A stretch of DNA of 57,917 nucleotides from Lachnospiraceae bacterium (lineage in GTDB: Bacteria > Bacillota > Clostridia > Lachnospirales > Lachnospiraceae): contig JAKSRW010000019.1 in assembly GCA_024403355.1 (NCBI GenBank), forward strand, positions 1 to 57,917, written 5' to 3'. A program made the position numbers and the translations under genes. The notes beneath the pieces are model-generated. The model worked only from the letters and a program-made list of their open reading frames with translations, did not search any database and had not been told where the DNA came from. Shown here one piece after another: positions 1 through 9,182 of the stretch; within the stretch, counting starts at the first letter, position 1; every line of letters starts with the position of its first letter.

Positions 1-73
1 TGCGGTAGCAGCGATTTTATAACGAGTGACAAGCGAAGCGGTCACGAGTTTGACCGGAATAAAAAGGAAGTTG

Positions 74-103
74 AAACGGCATGTTAATTCATGTCGTTTT
101 TTT
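74..103 (+). terminator. Intrinsic terminator at left edge
   Basis: A 9-bp stem (AACGGCATG with CATGTCGTT, one G-U pair) around a 6-nt loop is followed by seven T residues. It would end transcription of a plus-strand gene lying left of the window. Nothing recognisable of that gene remains inside the window. Confidence 0.7.
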
Positions 104-122
104 ATACAGTAAAAAAGCAAAT

Positions 123-151
123 AAAAAAAGCCTTGATAAACAAGACTTTTT
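123..151 (-). terminator. Intrinsic terminator of the tRNA-Gln transcript
   Basis: On the minus strand AGTCTTG pairs with CAAGGCT around a 5-nt loop and is followed by a run of seven T. It lies directly downstream of the tRNA gene. The A/T flanks make it partly bidirectional. Confidence 0.75.
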
Positions 152-153
152 AG

Positions 154-225
154 CAGGGATAGCAGGATTCGAACCTACAGATGACGGAGTCAGAGTCCGT
201 AGCCTTACCGTTTGGCGATATCCCT
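154..225 (-). tRNA. tRNA-Gln (anticodon CUG)
   Basis: The 72-nt minus-strand sequence folds into a full cloverleaf: acceptor AGGGATA/TATCCCT, D-stem GCC/GGC, anticodon stem ACGGA/TCCGT with loop CTCTGAC, T-stem GTAGG/CCTGC and a TTCGAAT loop. The anticodon CTG occupies 191-193 (complement) and reads CAG, so this is a glutamine tRNA. The T-C at positions 8-9 and the three-base D-stem match bacterial tRNA-Gln. The discriminator is G. The 3' CCA is not encoded (CTA follows), so it must be added after transcription. Confidence 0.95.
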
Positions 226-399
226 ATGTAACCAACGAATGTGATTATACTACTAAATTTTTGAAATTGCAAGAACTTTTTTAAAAATTTTAATAAAAAG
301 TTTTTTGAAGTAAAAAATGCTGGAAAAAAGGTAAAAAACTGTTAAAATCAGTATAAGAATGATAGATTTGGCACTGTTATTAAAGGGTGAAGTAAAGTT

Positions 400-1344
400 A
401 TGCTGGAAATTGTAGATTATTGTGATAAATATGATGAAGATATTATGAAGATGGACGAGCTGATATATCTTGAGCTGAAGAATCATAAGGATGTTATCAG
501 TGAGTCAGTGTGTATCGCGGTCCGGGACGGTGAATTTGCAGGAATAGGCTTCCTTATGGCGGGAGCCAGCTTTAAATTCATTGAGGAGCGCGAATTACGC
601 TATTATCAGATAAGTGTGGAATATAAGGCGGTAGAAGGCACTGAATGGGAAATAGAGGCTTCTGAGGCTATTTTAGAGGATCTGAAGCTGAGCTTTGAGG
701 ATTTATGTGATTTGTATCCGGATAAACGTCTGATATTAAGGCTTTGGTCGAACGGAGCGAACAATGCATATATTGAATTTTTAATGATGAATGAGTTTCG
801 TCCTATGAAGGTCACACCTATTCTTGAAAAGAGGCTGGATTATGATGAGCTGATGCCCGGGGCCATGAAACGAGCAAAGGAAGAACTGGCAGGAATAAAT
901 CCCGGGCTTGAGATTAAGGAGATATTCCCCAATAAAGACGAAAATCTTATGAGGGAGTATATGAAATCAAACGGAAGTGCTTTTGAGGTGGAGGACAGCA
1001 CAGCTGAGCTCTGTTTCAGAATGGCAGGTCCGTTTACAAAAGTATTTGCCGTGATGGATGGGGAAACGGTGGTTTCTTCTGTGACGGTCTGGAAGATTTC
1101 TGATGAGCAGGCCGCTACGGAAAATATATTCTGTATAGAAAAATACAGAAATCAGGGGATTAGCACGCTGATGCTTCAATATGCGTTTGCATATCTTAGG
1201 GAACACGGATTTTCCAGAGCTTCTCTTACGGTATTCGGAGATAATCAGCCTGCCGCGCAGCTTTATTTCAAGCTGGGCTATGAGCTGACGGGGACACTTA
1301 TTGAGCTGCATTATGAGCCGGATTATATCCCCTTGCAGTATTAA
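400..1344 (+). CDS. GNAT-family N-acetyltransferase
   Basis: This 314-residue protein has a clear GNAT acetyl-CoA-binding domain in its C-terminal half, roughly residues 200-305. The motif A region reads YRNQGISTLML, preceded by a typical beta strand (VVSSVTVWKIS) and followed by LTVFGDNQPAAQLYFKLGYE, the usual GNAT C-terminal signature with the tyrosine. The N-terminal half (about 1-150) looks like a degenerate second GNAT fold, so the protein may be a tandem GNAT. The substrate cannot be predicted. It is probably cytosolic, with no signal peptide or membrane segment. It stands alone, upstream of the HAD phosphatase gene on the same strand. Confidence 0.85.
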   Translation: MLEIVDYCDKYDEDIMKMDELIYLELKNHKDVISESVCIAVRDGEFAGIGFLMAGASFKFIEERELRYYQISVEYKAVEGTEWEIEASEAILEDLKLSFEDLCDLYPDKRLILRLWSNGANNAYIEFLMMNEFRPMKVTPILEKRLDYDELMPGAMKRAKEELAGINPGLEIKEIFPNKDENLMREYMKSNGSAFEVEDSTAELCFRMAGPFTKVFAVMDGETVVSSVTVWKISDEQAATENIFCIEKYRNQGISTLMLQYAFAYLREHGFSRASLTVFGDNQPAAQLYFKLGYELTGTLIELHYEPDYIPLQY

Positions 1345-1465
1345 ACGAGAAAGGTAATAGTATGAAAAATAAAATTTTTATACGCAAATTTGTACTTAGA
1401 GGTAATTCAATTACAAGTATTTGAATGAAAGTTTGTGGTGCAGGTGGAAAGGCATGGTTATTAAT

Positions 1466-2299
1466 ATGAGTGAGAATAACTTGAAATATGGAATAGTTGC
1501 GGTAGATTTGGACGGAACCCTGTTAACTACTGATAAGCAGGTATCGGATGCTAACATTCAGGCTCTGAAAAAATATATGGATGCCGGCGGAAAAGTAATC
1601 GTATCTACCGGAAGGGCGTATCCCGGGGCAAAGAAGTTTCTCGACGTGATAAAGCCAAACGCACCGGTTATTACAAATAACGGCGCAATAATGCTTGAAA
1701 GCGGTGAAGTGATTTTTGAGGAAGGGCTGGAAACTGAGGATGCAAGAAGGATTCTTGAACTGGGTAACAAATATGATGTTTCGATGATTATCTGGAGTCG
1801 TTTTCAGCTTTATGGAAACAGGATAGATGAAAAACTGCTGGATTACGGCCGTCGTTTTGCTCATACCAATCCGCAGGAGATACCGGACGGTGATTACGAG
1901 GCTCTGCTTAAAAAGGGAATAACAAAGATTCTCTGGTATGTTACGGAAAAACGGGCGAAGGAGCTTGCAGAGATTACACCGGAGACTCTGTTTAACAGTG
2001 TCAGGGTATGCACATCGGAGCCGATGTTTCTGGAATTTTTCAATAAAAAGGTATCTAAAGCAATCGTTTTGGAAAAGGCCTGTGAAAAATACGGCATCCC
2101 TTCTGAGCGTGTGATTGCTGTCGGGGATGCCGAAAATGATATATGTATGCTGGAGTTTGCCGGTCTGGGAGTTGCTATGGCAAACGCAAATGATAAAACC
2201 AAAAAAGCAGCAGATGCTGTCACCGCGCATACAAATGATGAGGATGGCGTGGCTGAATTGATAGAAAAATACGCAATGTCAGCTTTTACGTCTCTTTGA
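1466..2299 (+). CDS. Cof-type HAD-IIB phosphatase
   Basis: This 277-residue HAD hydrolase of the Cof/YidA type dephosphorylates small phosphorylated metabolites; the substrate is unknown. Motif I is DLDGTLL with nucleophile Asp14 and acid/base Asp16. Motif II is VSTGR, motif III is the lysine in KKVSKAIVL, and motif IV is GDAENDICML. The long insert between motifs II and III is the C2B cap. I chose the ATG at 1466: AAAGG at 1448-1452 lies 13 nt upstream, and the in-frame ATG at 1454 sits almost on the ribosome binding site. The 3' end overlaps the convergent DUF362 gene by 21 bp. Confidence 0.9.
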   Translation: MSENNLKYGIVAVDLDGTLLTTDKQVSDANIQALKKYMDAGGKVIVSTGRAYPGAKKFLDVIKPNAPVITNNGAIMLESGEVIFEEGLETEDARRILELGNKYDVSMIIWSRFQLYGNRIDEKLLDYGRRFAHTNPQEIPDGDYEALLKKGITKILWYVTEKRAKELAEITPETLFNSVRVCTSEPMFLEFFNKKVSKAIVLEKACEKYGIPSERVIAVGDAENDICMLEFAGLGVAMANANDKTKKAADAVTAHTNDEDGVAELIEKYAMSAFTSL

Positions 2300-3460
2300 A
2301 CCCTTAACCTTTATTGCGCTTTTAGGGCACATTTCCTGGCAGCAGTAGCAGCGGATACATTTGTTGTAATCATATACGGGAGGCTTATCCTTGCCGTTTG
2401 TAAAATCGACCGCTTTACCGGGAACGGGGCAGTGATTTACGCAGATACCGCACTTAATACATTCCTTTCCGTCAATGTAGGGCTTTCTCTGGAAGCCTGT
2501 CATAAAGCTTGAAAAGCGGGAGAGGAATGTTTTTTTCTTTTTGACACGGTCTACATCATACTCGGGATTACCGAATTCTGAAACAATTGCACTTAATTCT
2601 GCAGGAGCAGCCCGGTAGCTTCCGCTTTCAGCCTCTTCAATTATGCGAAGCTCTATTTCGTCGGCATTCATGGTGCCGATTCCCATCGCTGCACCCTGGG
2701 CATTTGTAGGGATTAGTTCAGGGTTTACGTCTACCAGATGACAGAAGACAGTATCCACGGCGACAGGGTCTGAGGATACCAGAATCACATTCATGGGAGT
2801 GGGGGTGCCCGATCCGGGACCATTGCCTTCCATGGCTACGATACCGTCCATAATGTGCAGACTGGTATTTGTGCAGCGGTGTATATCGGCCAGCATTCTG
2901 GCGAATACGCTGGCGTTAGGATACTTTACGTGTCCTGCAGCCTTTTTCAGACCGCATATATAGCCGTATACATTCTTTACCGCACCTGTGATGGTTTCAA
3001 GTGCGTGAGTCTTCATTTTGCAGACATTGATAATCGCATCGGCCTCGACAACTTCTTTGGTAAAATGAAATTCCTTGGCGGTCATTCCATCGGCGAATTC
3101 GGTATAATGCTCCTCATTCATGGGAGTGAGCTTTGCACCAAAGGTATTCTCAGGAGTAAGTCCGAGCTTGTCTGCGGCGGCCTTACAGGTTCCATGTCCG
3201 GGAGAATCGCCGTATTTTACATTATTGCAGCCAAAATCGGAGAGCAGGTGAACTACCGCACGGATAACCTCGGGATGTGTTACCGTGCTGCTGTCCGCTT
3301 CAGAAGGGGACAGAAAGTTAGGCTTTACCAGAATATTGTCCTCTTTTTTTACAAAATTGCCTAATCCGCCGAGGCTGTCAATAGCGGCGGATAATTTTTT
3401 GTAAATTATGTTTTCATTATATTCCTTTTGGGGTATAATAATTACTGTTGATTTTTTCAT
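2279..3460 (-). CDS. DUF362 protein with two 4Fe-4S clusters
   Basis: This 393-residue protein has an N-terminal DUF362 domain (about 1-310; VKPNFLSP, THPEVIRAVV and GDSPGHG motifs) and a C-terminal bacterial ferredoxin domain. The two cluster motifs are CIKCGICVNHCPVP and CIRCYCCQEMCP, which should bind two [4Fe-4S] clusters. Members are soluble electron carriers or oxidoreductases of uncertain partner in anaerobes. No signal peptide is present. The start is ATG after an AAAGGAAAT ribosome binding site. It converges on the HAD gene with a 21-bp overlap and is divergent from the cellulase gene, so it is probably monocistronic. Confidence 0.88.
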   Translation of the reverse strand: MKKSTVIIIPQKEYNENIIYKKLSAAIDSLGGLGNFVKKEDNILVKPNFLSPSEADSSTVTHPEVIRAVVHLLSDFGCNNVKYGDSPGHGTCKAAADKLGLTPENTFGAKLTPMNEEHYTEFADGMTAKEFHFTKEVVEADAIINVCKMKTHALETITGAVKNVYGYICGLKKAAGHVKYPNASVFARMLADIHRCTNTSLHIMDGIVAMEGNGPGSGTPTPMNVILVSSDPVAVDTVFCHLVDVNPELIPTNAQGAAMGIGTMNADEIELRIIEEAESGSYRAAPAELSAIVSEFGNPEYDVDRVKKKKTFLSRFSSFMTGFQRKPYIDGKECIKCGICVNHCPVPGKAVDFTNGKDKPPVYDYNKCIRCYCCQEMCPKSAIKVKGSKRRKS

Positions 3461-3627
3461 GGTTTTGATTTCCTTTTCGTATTTAAAACCAATACTGATT
3501 GCGAAGTCAGCATATGGATTAGATTTATTATATATAAAAATATTGTAATGTTCAACATAAATGAGATAAATGTTAATATGTTATCCCGTAATTGTTTGTT
3601 TACGGAAGAAAGGAGTTTGCTACTCTG

Positions 3628-6243
3628 ATGGGTAAAAAGAATTCTGTGATTATGGTTTTGGCACTTTTGGCAGTGCTGGCGGTAGGTATTCTTATCGGAT
3701 ATCTTATAAACAGACCATCTGATAATTCGAATCAGGCAGACAGCGAAAAGCTTGTTATGACTGAGACTGGTAATAAAGTTAATGGGAGCTTGAATGCTTC
3801 AGCTGAAAAGACGGAAGAAGCCGGAGCGGCAGAAGTAAATGCTGATGGATTAGACGCAGAAGCAGAAAATGAAGGAACAGCTGCCGAATCAGGAGAACGT
3901 AACCCTACGGAGGCATCGAATCCGGCTGAAAATACTGATGCAGCTGCGGAAACTGATGCAGAAGGAAAGACAGATAATAATGACGGAGCCGACGTGTCAG
4001 GGAATGCGGATGACAGTGAAGGTACGGATGCGAATGATAATACAGGAGCTATTGACAGTACAGATGCTAGTGATAATACAGTGACCGATGATGGCGGTAA
4101 TGTGGGTGCAGATGCTGATAATTCAGAGAAAAATGATTCCGTAACTTCTGATTCCGCCGGTATTTCTGCTGATGAAGGAGGAAGCGACAAAACCGGAAAT
4201 GACAGTAATACAGGAGATAAAACCGGAACTGACAAATTCGGAGCTGATAACTATACAGGAGACAAAACGGGAACAGACAAAAACGGAAATGATAGTAATA
4301 CAGGAGATAAATCAGGAGCTGACAAAAGCGGAAATGACAGTAATACAGGAGATAAATCAGTAACAGACAATACCGGAACCGATAAAACTACAGGAGATAA
4401 GGCAGGAACAGATAAATCCGGAAACGATAAAAACACCGGAGCTAAGACTGAAAAGGATAATAACGGATCAGACAAGTCAGCTTCGGGTAAAACGGATGAC
4501 TCTGCAAAGAAGGAAGTCTATACACTTACATATTCGTCGGATAATTCCTGGCAGAATGGCGATGTGACTATGTTTGGCACTCAGTTCGCCATCACAAACG
4601 GAAGCTCATCGACCGTAAGCGGCTGGAAGCTGGTAATGAATATTGAGGGCTTCAATAATATCGAGGGCTGGAACGGAAGCTTCAGCTCGAGCGGAAGCAG
4701 GCTGACGGTTACCGACGCAGGCTACAATGCCGATATATATGCGGGCGGAACAGTAGTATTTGGCGGAAATCTCGGTATTAAAGGGAAAAATATTAAGATA
4801 AGCTCTGCCACTCTCAACGGACATGATATGGTCATCAAAACAGGTAAGGTGGACCAGAATAACCAGAATAATAATCCTGTAAATAACGGAAATCCGGGCG
4901 GCGGGAATAACTTAGACAAAAACGGCAATTCGGGCAGCAATGACAATACAGGAAATGACGCCACAGACCGTAATTCTGATAACCTGAATGTAAATGAGCT
5001 TCTTAAAAGAAGCGAAAAGGCAGTTCAGGGTGATGACTGGCTTCATACCGACGGCAGAAGGATTCTGGATAAGAACGGTAAGCAGGTATGGCTTACGGGA
5101 CTTAACTGGTTTGGCTATAACACCGGAACAAATACCTTTGACGGACTTTGGAATTCACAGCTGGAACCGACCGTAAAGGCCATCGCTGACCATGGCTTTA
5201 ACCTTATCAGAGTGCCTATTTCGGCAGAACTGATAAATCAGTGGGCAGATGGCAGCTATCCTCAGGCAAATTATAATAATGCCTATAATTCGGCAATGAA
5301 CAGCATGAACAGCCTGGAAATATTTGATTATTTCCTTAGTCTGGCAGAAGCGAGCGGTATAAAGGTAATGCCTGATATTCATTCTGCGGAAACAAATGCT
5401 TCAGGTCATAATGTAAACCTCTGGTACACCTCTAAGGTTACAATAAACGACTATTACAGGGCATTGGAATGGATGGCTGACCGTTATAAGAATAATGATA
5501 CAATTATCGCCTTTGACCTGAAAAATGAGCCTCACGGTAAGCCCTATGAGGGTGACGGCGCAGCTATCTGGAATGATTCAAAGAAGAATAATAACTGGAA
5601 ATATGTTGCTGAGACTGCGGCTAAAAAAATACTGGCAAAGAATCCGAACGTGCTTATAATGGTCGAGGGTACCGAAATATATCCTGTTGATCTTAAGAAA
5701 AATTCCGACTATCATTCAACAAATGATAAGGATTATTATTTCAACTGGTGGGGCGGTAATCTGAGAGCCGTTGCGGATTATCCCATTGACCTTGGAAAAT
5801 ATCAGAATAAGCTGGTATACTCACCTCATGATTACGGTCCGACCGTATTTGAACAGCCCTGGTTCAAGGGATCATATAATTATGACAGTCTCATGAAGGA
5901 CTGCTGGCATGACAACTGGTTTTATATCTATGAGAAAAATATAGCTCCGCTGCTTATCGGTGAGTGGGGCGGATTTATGACCAAACCCAATATTACCTGG
6001 ATGACCCATATGAGGACTCTTATCGGTAAATATCATCTGAATCATACCTTCTGGTGCCTTAATGCCAATTCAGGAGATACCGGCGGACTGCTTCTTGATG
6101 ATTTTAAAAGCTGGGACAGTGAAAAATATAAGTTTGTTAAAGAGGTTCTCTGGCAGGAGGGAGGGAAATTCGTAGGTCTTGACCATGCGATTCCCTTGGG
6201 AGATAATGGTATTACTCTTAGCAAAGCAAAGGGTCTGAACTAA
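3628..6243 (+). CDS. Membrane-anchored GH5 cellulase with CBM2-like domain
   Basis: This 871-residue protein is a predicted endo-beta-1,4-glucanase. It has an N-terminal hydrophobic segment (about 7-27) with no obvious cleavage site, so it is probably membrane tethered. A very long Asp/Asn/Gly/Thr-rich stalk (about 35-290) includes five 15-residue repeats. Next come a CBM2-like cellulose-binding domain (about 296-405), a second Asn/Gly linker, and a GH5 (probably subfamily 1) catalytic domain from about 468. The catalytic acid is Glu634 in FDLKNEPHG and the nucleophile Glu779 in IGEWGG. The ATG at 3628 follows GAAAGGAG at 3607-3614. The upstream TTG at 3592 was rejected. A K+ channel gene follows after 21 nt. 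Confidence 0.93.
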   Translation: MGKKNSVIMVLALLAVLAVGILIGYLINRPSDNSNQADSEKLVMTETGNKVNGSLNASAEKTEEAGAAEVNADGLDAEAENEGTAAESGERNPTEASNPAENTDAAAETDAEGKTDNNDGADVSGNADDSEGTDANDNTGAIDSTDASDNTVTDDGGNVGADADNSEKNDSVTSDSAGISADEGGSDKTGNDSNTGDKTGTDKFGADNYTGDKTGTDKNGNDSNTGDKSGADKSGNDSNTGDKSVTDNTGTDKTTGDKAGTDKSGNDKNTGAKTEKDNNGSDKSASGKTDDSAKKEVYTLTYSSDNSWQNGDVTMFGTQFAITNGSSSTVSGWKLVMNIEGFNNIEGWNGSFSSSGSRLTVTDAGYNADIYAGGTVVFGGNLGIKGKNIKISSATLNGHDMVIKTGKVDQNNQNNNPVNNGNPGGGNNLDKNGNSGSNDNTGNDATDRNSDNLNVNELLKRSEKAVQGDDWLHTDGRRILDKNGKQVWLTGLNWFGYNTGTNTFDGLWNSQLEPTVKAIADHGFNLIRVPISAELINQWADGSYPQANYNNAYNSAMNSMNSLEIFDYFLSLAEASGIKVMPDIHSAETNASGHNVNLWYTSKVTINDYYRALEWMADRYKNNDTIIAFDLKNEPHGKPYEGDGAAIWNDSKKNNNWKYVAETAAKKILAKNPNVLIMVEGTEIYPVDLKKNSDYHSTNDKDYYFNWWGGNLRAVADYPIDLGKYQNKLVYSPHDYGPTVFEQPWFKGSYNYDSLMKDCWHDNWFYIYEKNIAPLLIGEWGGFMTKPNITWMTHMRTLIGKYHLNHTFWCLNANSGDTGGLLLDDFKSWDSEKYKFVKEVLWQEGGKFVGLDHAIPLGDNGITLSKAKGLN
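4213..4437 (+). repeat. Five 45-bp in-frame repeats in cellulase stalk
   Basis: Five consecutive 45-bp units each encode 15 residues of the form GDKxGxDKxGxDxxT. A shorter, degenerate sixth unit follows. They start at codon 196 of the cellulase gene and form an acidic, hydrophilic spacer between the membrane anchor and the CBM. The DNA copies are very similar, so the repeat number could change by slippage or recombination. Confidence 0.9.
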
Positions 6244-6264
6244 AACGAAAGGAATTCCGATTAA

Positions 6265-7212
6265 GTGAGAAAACGAATTTTTGAAATAATCAAAATAGGC
6301 AGCAGGGAAGATTTTATCAGCCGATTCTGCGACTATTTTATCGTATTTATTATCATTCTCAACATAATAGCCACATTCATGATGACCTTCGACAGTCTGT
6401 CATCACTTGCTACTGTTTTACAGATTGTGGAATATGTTACGGTAGGATTTTTCATTATTGAATATCTGATGAGAATCATAACTGCGGATTTTTTGTATCC
6501 TGATGAGAAGCCGTGGAAGGCCAGACTTCACTTTTTACGTTCCTTTGACGGTGTGGTTGACCTTTTGACTATTCTGCCCCTGGTTCCGCTTTTGGGCTTT
6601 GTAGCGTTCAGAATGCTCAGGGTTATCCGTATTTTCCACCTGTTCAGAATTAATGCTCAGTATGATTCCTTTAATATTATTACTATCGTACTGCATGAAA
6701 AATGGAAGCAGATAGCATCCTCGGTTCTGATTATTTTGATTATCATGCTTGCTTCATCAATGGGAATTTATTCGGTTGAGCATGATGCCCAGCCGGATGT
6801 ATTCCAGAATGCATTCTCGGGAATGTGGTGGAGTATGTCAACGCTTCTGACGGTAGGCTACGGAGATTTGTATCCCATTACCACAGCCGGTAAGATTATG
6901 GGTATGATAATCGCATTCCTCGGTGTGGGACTTGTGGCTATTCCGACAGGTATTATAAGTGCCGGTTTTGTAGAGCAATATTCATACAGAAACAGCGCAG
7001 GCAAGAAATATGCGGATATCTCTGAAATCGGTGAGATACTTGTCAGGGCAGATGATGAAATCTGCGGAAAGACAATAGAAGAGATAGAGCAGGTAGGAAC
7101 CCTTCGAATTCTGCTTGTAATAAGGGAGGAACTCAAGCTTATTCCGGTCGGAGACCTGATAATAAAGGAAAAAGATATAGTTGTAGTAGATTCAAAGAAA
7201 ATAATTAAATGA
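6265..7212 (+). CDS. Voltage-gated-type potassium channel with RCK-C domain
   Basis: This 315-residue channel of the ion_trans family has six membrane helices. The S4-like segment FRMLRVIRIFHLFR carries regularly spaced arginines. A pore loop with selectivity filter TVGYGD (196-201) follows, then a C-terminal TrkA-C/RCK-C-like domain (about 235-315) ending IVVVDSKK that probably binds a small ligand. It should conduct K+ across the cytoplasmic membrane. The start is GTG at 6265 with AAAGG 11-14 nt upstream. It follows the cellulase by 21 nt and is probably cotranscribed, although no functional link is evident. A bidirectional terminator follows. Confidence 0.9.
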   Translation: MRKRIFEIIKIGSREDFISRFCDYFIVFIIILNIIATFMMTFDSLSSLATVLQIVEYVTVGFFIIEYLMRIITADFLYPDEKPWKARLHFLRSFDGVVDLLTILPLVPLLGFVAFRMLRVIRIFHLFRINAQYDSFNIITIVLHEKWKQIASSVLIILIIMLASSMGIYSVEHDAQPDVFQNAFSGMWWSMSTLLTVGYGDLYPITTAGKIMGMIIAFLGVGLVAIPTGIISAGFVEQYSYRNSAGKKYADISEIGEILVRADDEICGKTIEEIEQVGTLRILLVIREELKLIPVGDLIIKEKDIVVVDSKKIIK

Positions 7213-7217
7213 AAAAT

Positions 7218-7260
7218 AAAAAAGATACCTCATCAGCTTGACCGGTGGGGTATCTTTTTT
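7218..7260. terminator. Bidirectional intrinsic terminator
   Basis: AAAAAAGATACC pairs with GGTATCTTTTTT around a central loop, with T-runs on both strands. It lies between the convergent K+ channel and znuB genes and should serve both. Confidence 0.85.
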
Positions 7261-7288
7261 ATATGGTTATTTCTCTTTGTTATGTGAT

Positions 7289-8134
7289 TTAACGCTTCAT
7301 AATCTTTCCTGCAAGGATAAAGCCTATAAAGCCTGCAATATCAACGGTGACGATAGTTGAGCCGACGGGAGTGCTTGTCAGAATTGCGATAATGATACCT
7401 AAAAATGCACAGATTACGGCAAAGCATGCAGAGCATACGGTCACGGCCTTGAAGCTTTTAAATACACGCATTGCGGAAAGTGCGGGGAAAATAATCAGCG
7501 CAGAGGTAAGCAGAGAGCCGACCAGATTCATGGCAAGTACGATAATAACTGCAACAACGCAGGCTATCATTAAATTGTAGATGTTTGTATGTGTTCCGAC
7601 TGCTCTTGAGAAGCTTTCATCAAAGGTTACTGCAAAGATTCTGGGGTAGAAGAAAACAAACATCAGAACAACCACTATCGAGAGGATGATACAGAGTGTT
7701 ACATCCGTGGTCGAGAGTGTAAGTATTGAGGTTGAACCAAAAAGAGTAGTACAGATATCTCCCGACAGATTTGAGGAAGTCGAGAAGATATTCATAAGCA
7801 TATATCCGATGGCTAGTGCCCCTACTGAAATAATGGCAACGGCCGCATCACCTTTTATTTTGGTGTTCTGACCGGTACGAAGGAGTAAAACCGCACTGAG
7901 CACTGTAATCACAAGAACCACAGGCATGCTGTTTGTCAGCTTTAATACGCTCGCGATTGCAATGGCACCAAAGGCTACATGTGAGAGTCCGTCTCCGATA
8001 AATGAAAAGCGTTTCAAAACAAGTGTAACACCTAAAAGTGATGAACACAGAGCTATTAAAACGCCTACAATCATAGCATAGCGTACAAATGGAAATTCGA
8101 AATAGTATCCCAGTTTATCAAATAAATCGGTCAT
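7289..8134 (-). CDS. znuB: Zinc/manganese ABC transporter permease (ABC-3 family)
   Basis: This 281-residue ZnuB/MntB-type permease has about eight hydrophobic helices and the family's early LVLKRFSFIGDGLSHVAFG region, which contacts the ATPase. It forms the membrane channel for the metal bound by the ZnuA-like lipoprotein encoded 40 nt upstream. The start follows a GAAGGTACGGTTA element 13 nt before the ATG. No ATPase gene accompanies it in the window, so the pump must borrow an ATPase encoded elsewhere. Expression is probably Zur controlled through the operator upstream of the first gene. Confidence 0.9.
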   Translation of the reverse strand: MTDLFDKLGYYFEFPFVRYAMIVGVLIALCSSLLGVTLVLKRFSFIGDGLSHVAFGAIAIASVLKLTNSMPVVLVITVLSAVLLLRTGQNTKIKGDAAVAIISVGALAIGYMLMNIFSTSSNLSGDICTTLFGSTSILTLSTTDVTLCIILSIVVVLMFVFFYPRIFAVTFDESFSRAVGTHTNIYNLMIACVVAVIIVLAMNLVGSLLTSALIIFPALSAMRVFKSFKAVTVCSACFAVICAFLGIIIAILTSTPVGSTIVTVDIAGFIGFILAGKIMKR

Positions 8135-8174
8135 TTCAGTAACCGTACCTTCCTAAAAAAAGTGATGACAGACA

Positions 8175-9161
8175 TTAGTTAAGAGCCTGTTTTATGTTCT
8201 CCAGATTGGCCTTCATAAGCTCAATGTAGCTGATATTTTTGGCAATATCTTCTTTGGTGACCGACTGCATTGAATTAATGGTAAGTACGGTCGCATTTTT
8301 TGAGCTGCTGCTGGAAATGATGGTGTCAGCAAGTGAGGGAGAGGCGTTTTCAAGGACTAAGAGCTTTGAAATGCCCAGTTCATCCAGCTTCTGAGCAAGG
8401 AAGCTAACTGTTTCAAAGCTTGCCTCGCATTCTGCGCTGCAGCCTGAAAAAGCGGCAAAGTATTTGAGACCGTAATCGTCAGTCAAATATCTGAAGGGAA
8501 AACGGTCTGCAAAAATTAAGGTGTCATGTTTACTTTCCTTAATTGCTTTTGCATAGTCATTGTCTAATTCATCAAGCTTTTTGCTGTAGGCTTCAAGATT
8601 TGCCGCATAAGCTGCTTCGTTCTTTTTATCAAGCATTGAAAGAGCATCCTTTATCGAAGAACAGAGAAGCTTGGCATTTTTGGCTGAGAGCCAGATGTGC
8701 TCGTCATATTCTTTTTCATCGCCGTCTTCTTCAGTCTGCATTCCTTCTACGTCTTCTTCTTTCTTTAATTTGCCGCCGAGTGTACTCATCAAATCTATTA
8801 CCACAAGATTCTTATTTCCTGCCGAGCTGATAATATCCTTAACCCAGCTGTCGGATTCACCGCCGTTGTAGATGAAGAGATCACAGGTAGAAATTGTGAT
8901 AATATCGTCGGCAGTAGGCTGATAGCTGTGCATATCAACACCGCTGTCTACCAGAAGCTGTATATCAAATCTGTTTGAATTACCTACGATATTTCGAACC
9001 CAGTCGTATTCGGGGAAGAGGGTGGTAACAATCTTAAGCTTACTGTTTTCGCGGATTTTTTCACGACTGCTGCTGCAGCCTGCAAAAACAGGGCATATAA
9101 GACAGAGTATCATAATAAGAAGGATGCTTTTGAAAATATATTTTTTACTTTTAATAATCAT
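8175..9161 (-). CDS. znuA: Zn-binding lipoprotein of ABC transporter (cluster A-I)
   Basis: This 328-residue substrate-binding lipoprotein has a signal peptide with lipobox VFAGC (Cys28), so it is anchored on the outer face of the membrane. Family metal ligands are visible: His in DMHSYQPT, His in YDEHIWLS, and the C-lobe acidic/His region after IFADRFPF. An acidic Glu/Asp-rich loop precedes the second histidine site. This is a feature of zinc-type ZnuA proteins, so zinc is preferred over manganese. It lies 21 nt after the zur gene and 40 nt before znuB, in one operon. Confidence 0.9.
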   Translation of the reverse strand: MIIKSKKYIFKSILLIMILCLICPVFAGCSSSREKIRENSKLKIVTTLFPEYDWVRNIVGNSNRFDIQLLVDSGVDMHSYQPTADDIITISTCDLFIYNGGESDSWVKDIISSAGNKNLVVIDLMSTLGGKLKKEEDVEGMQTEEDGDEKEYDEHIWLSAKNAKLLCSSIKDALSMLDKKNEAAYAANLEAYSKKLDELDNDYAKAIKESKHDTLIFADRFPFRYLTDDYGLKYFAAFSGCSAECEASFETVSFLAQKLDELGISKLLVLENASPSLADTIISSSSSKNATVLTINSMQSVTKEDIAKNISYIELMKANLENIKQALN

Positions 9162-9182
9162 GATTTTTGAGGCCTTTCTGTT

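Noticed and set aside
1..87. Open frame running to a TAA at 85-87 at the left edge
   Set aside because: The stop lies inside a terminator stem, the peptide matches nothing known, and a second frame also ends early. It is too short to call a partial gene.
1362..1424. 20-codon frame with AAAGG upstream between the GNAT and HAD genes
   Set aside because: No recognisable product. AT-rich short frames with a purine stretch are common by chance, and no coupling signal to the HAD start is visible.
3732..4235. Long Ser/Pro-rich minus-strand frame over the cellulase stalk
   Set aside because: It mirrors the repetitive coding DNA of the stalk. No start signal supports it and the amino-acid composition is artificial.
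4213..4437. Regular 45-bp repeats as a possible CRISPR array
   Set aside because: There are no unique spacers between repeats. All units are in frame and encode a low-complexity stalk.
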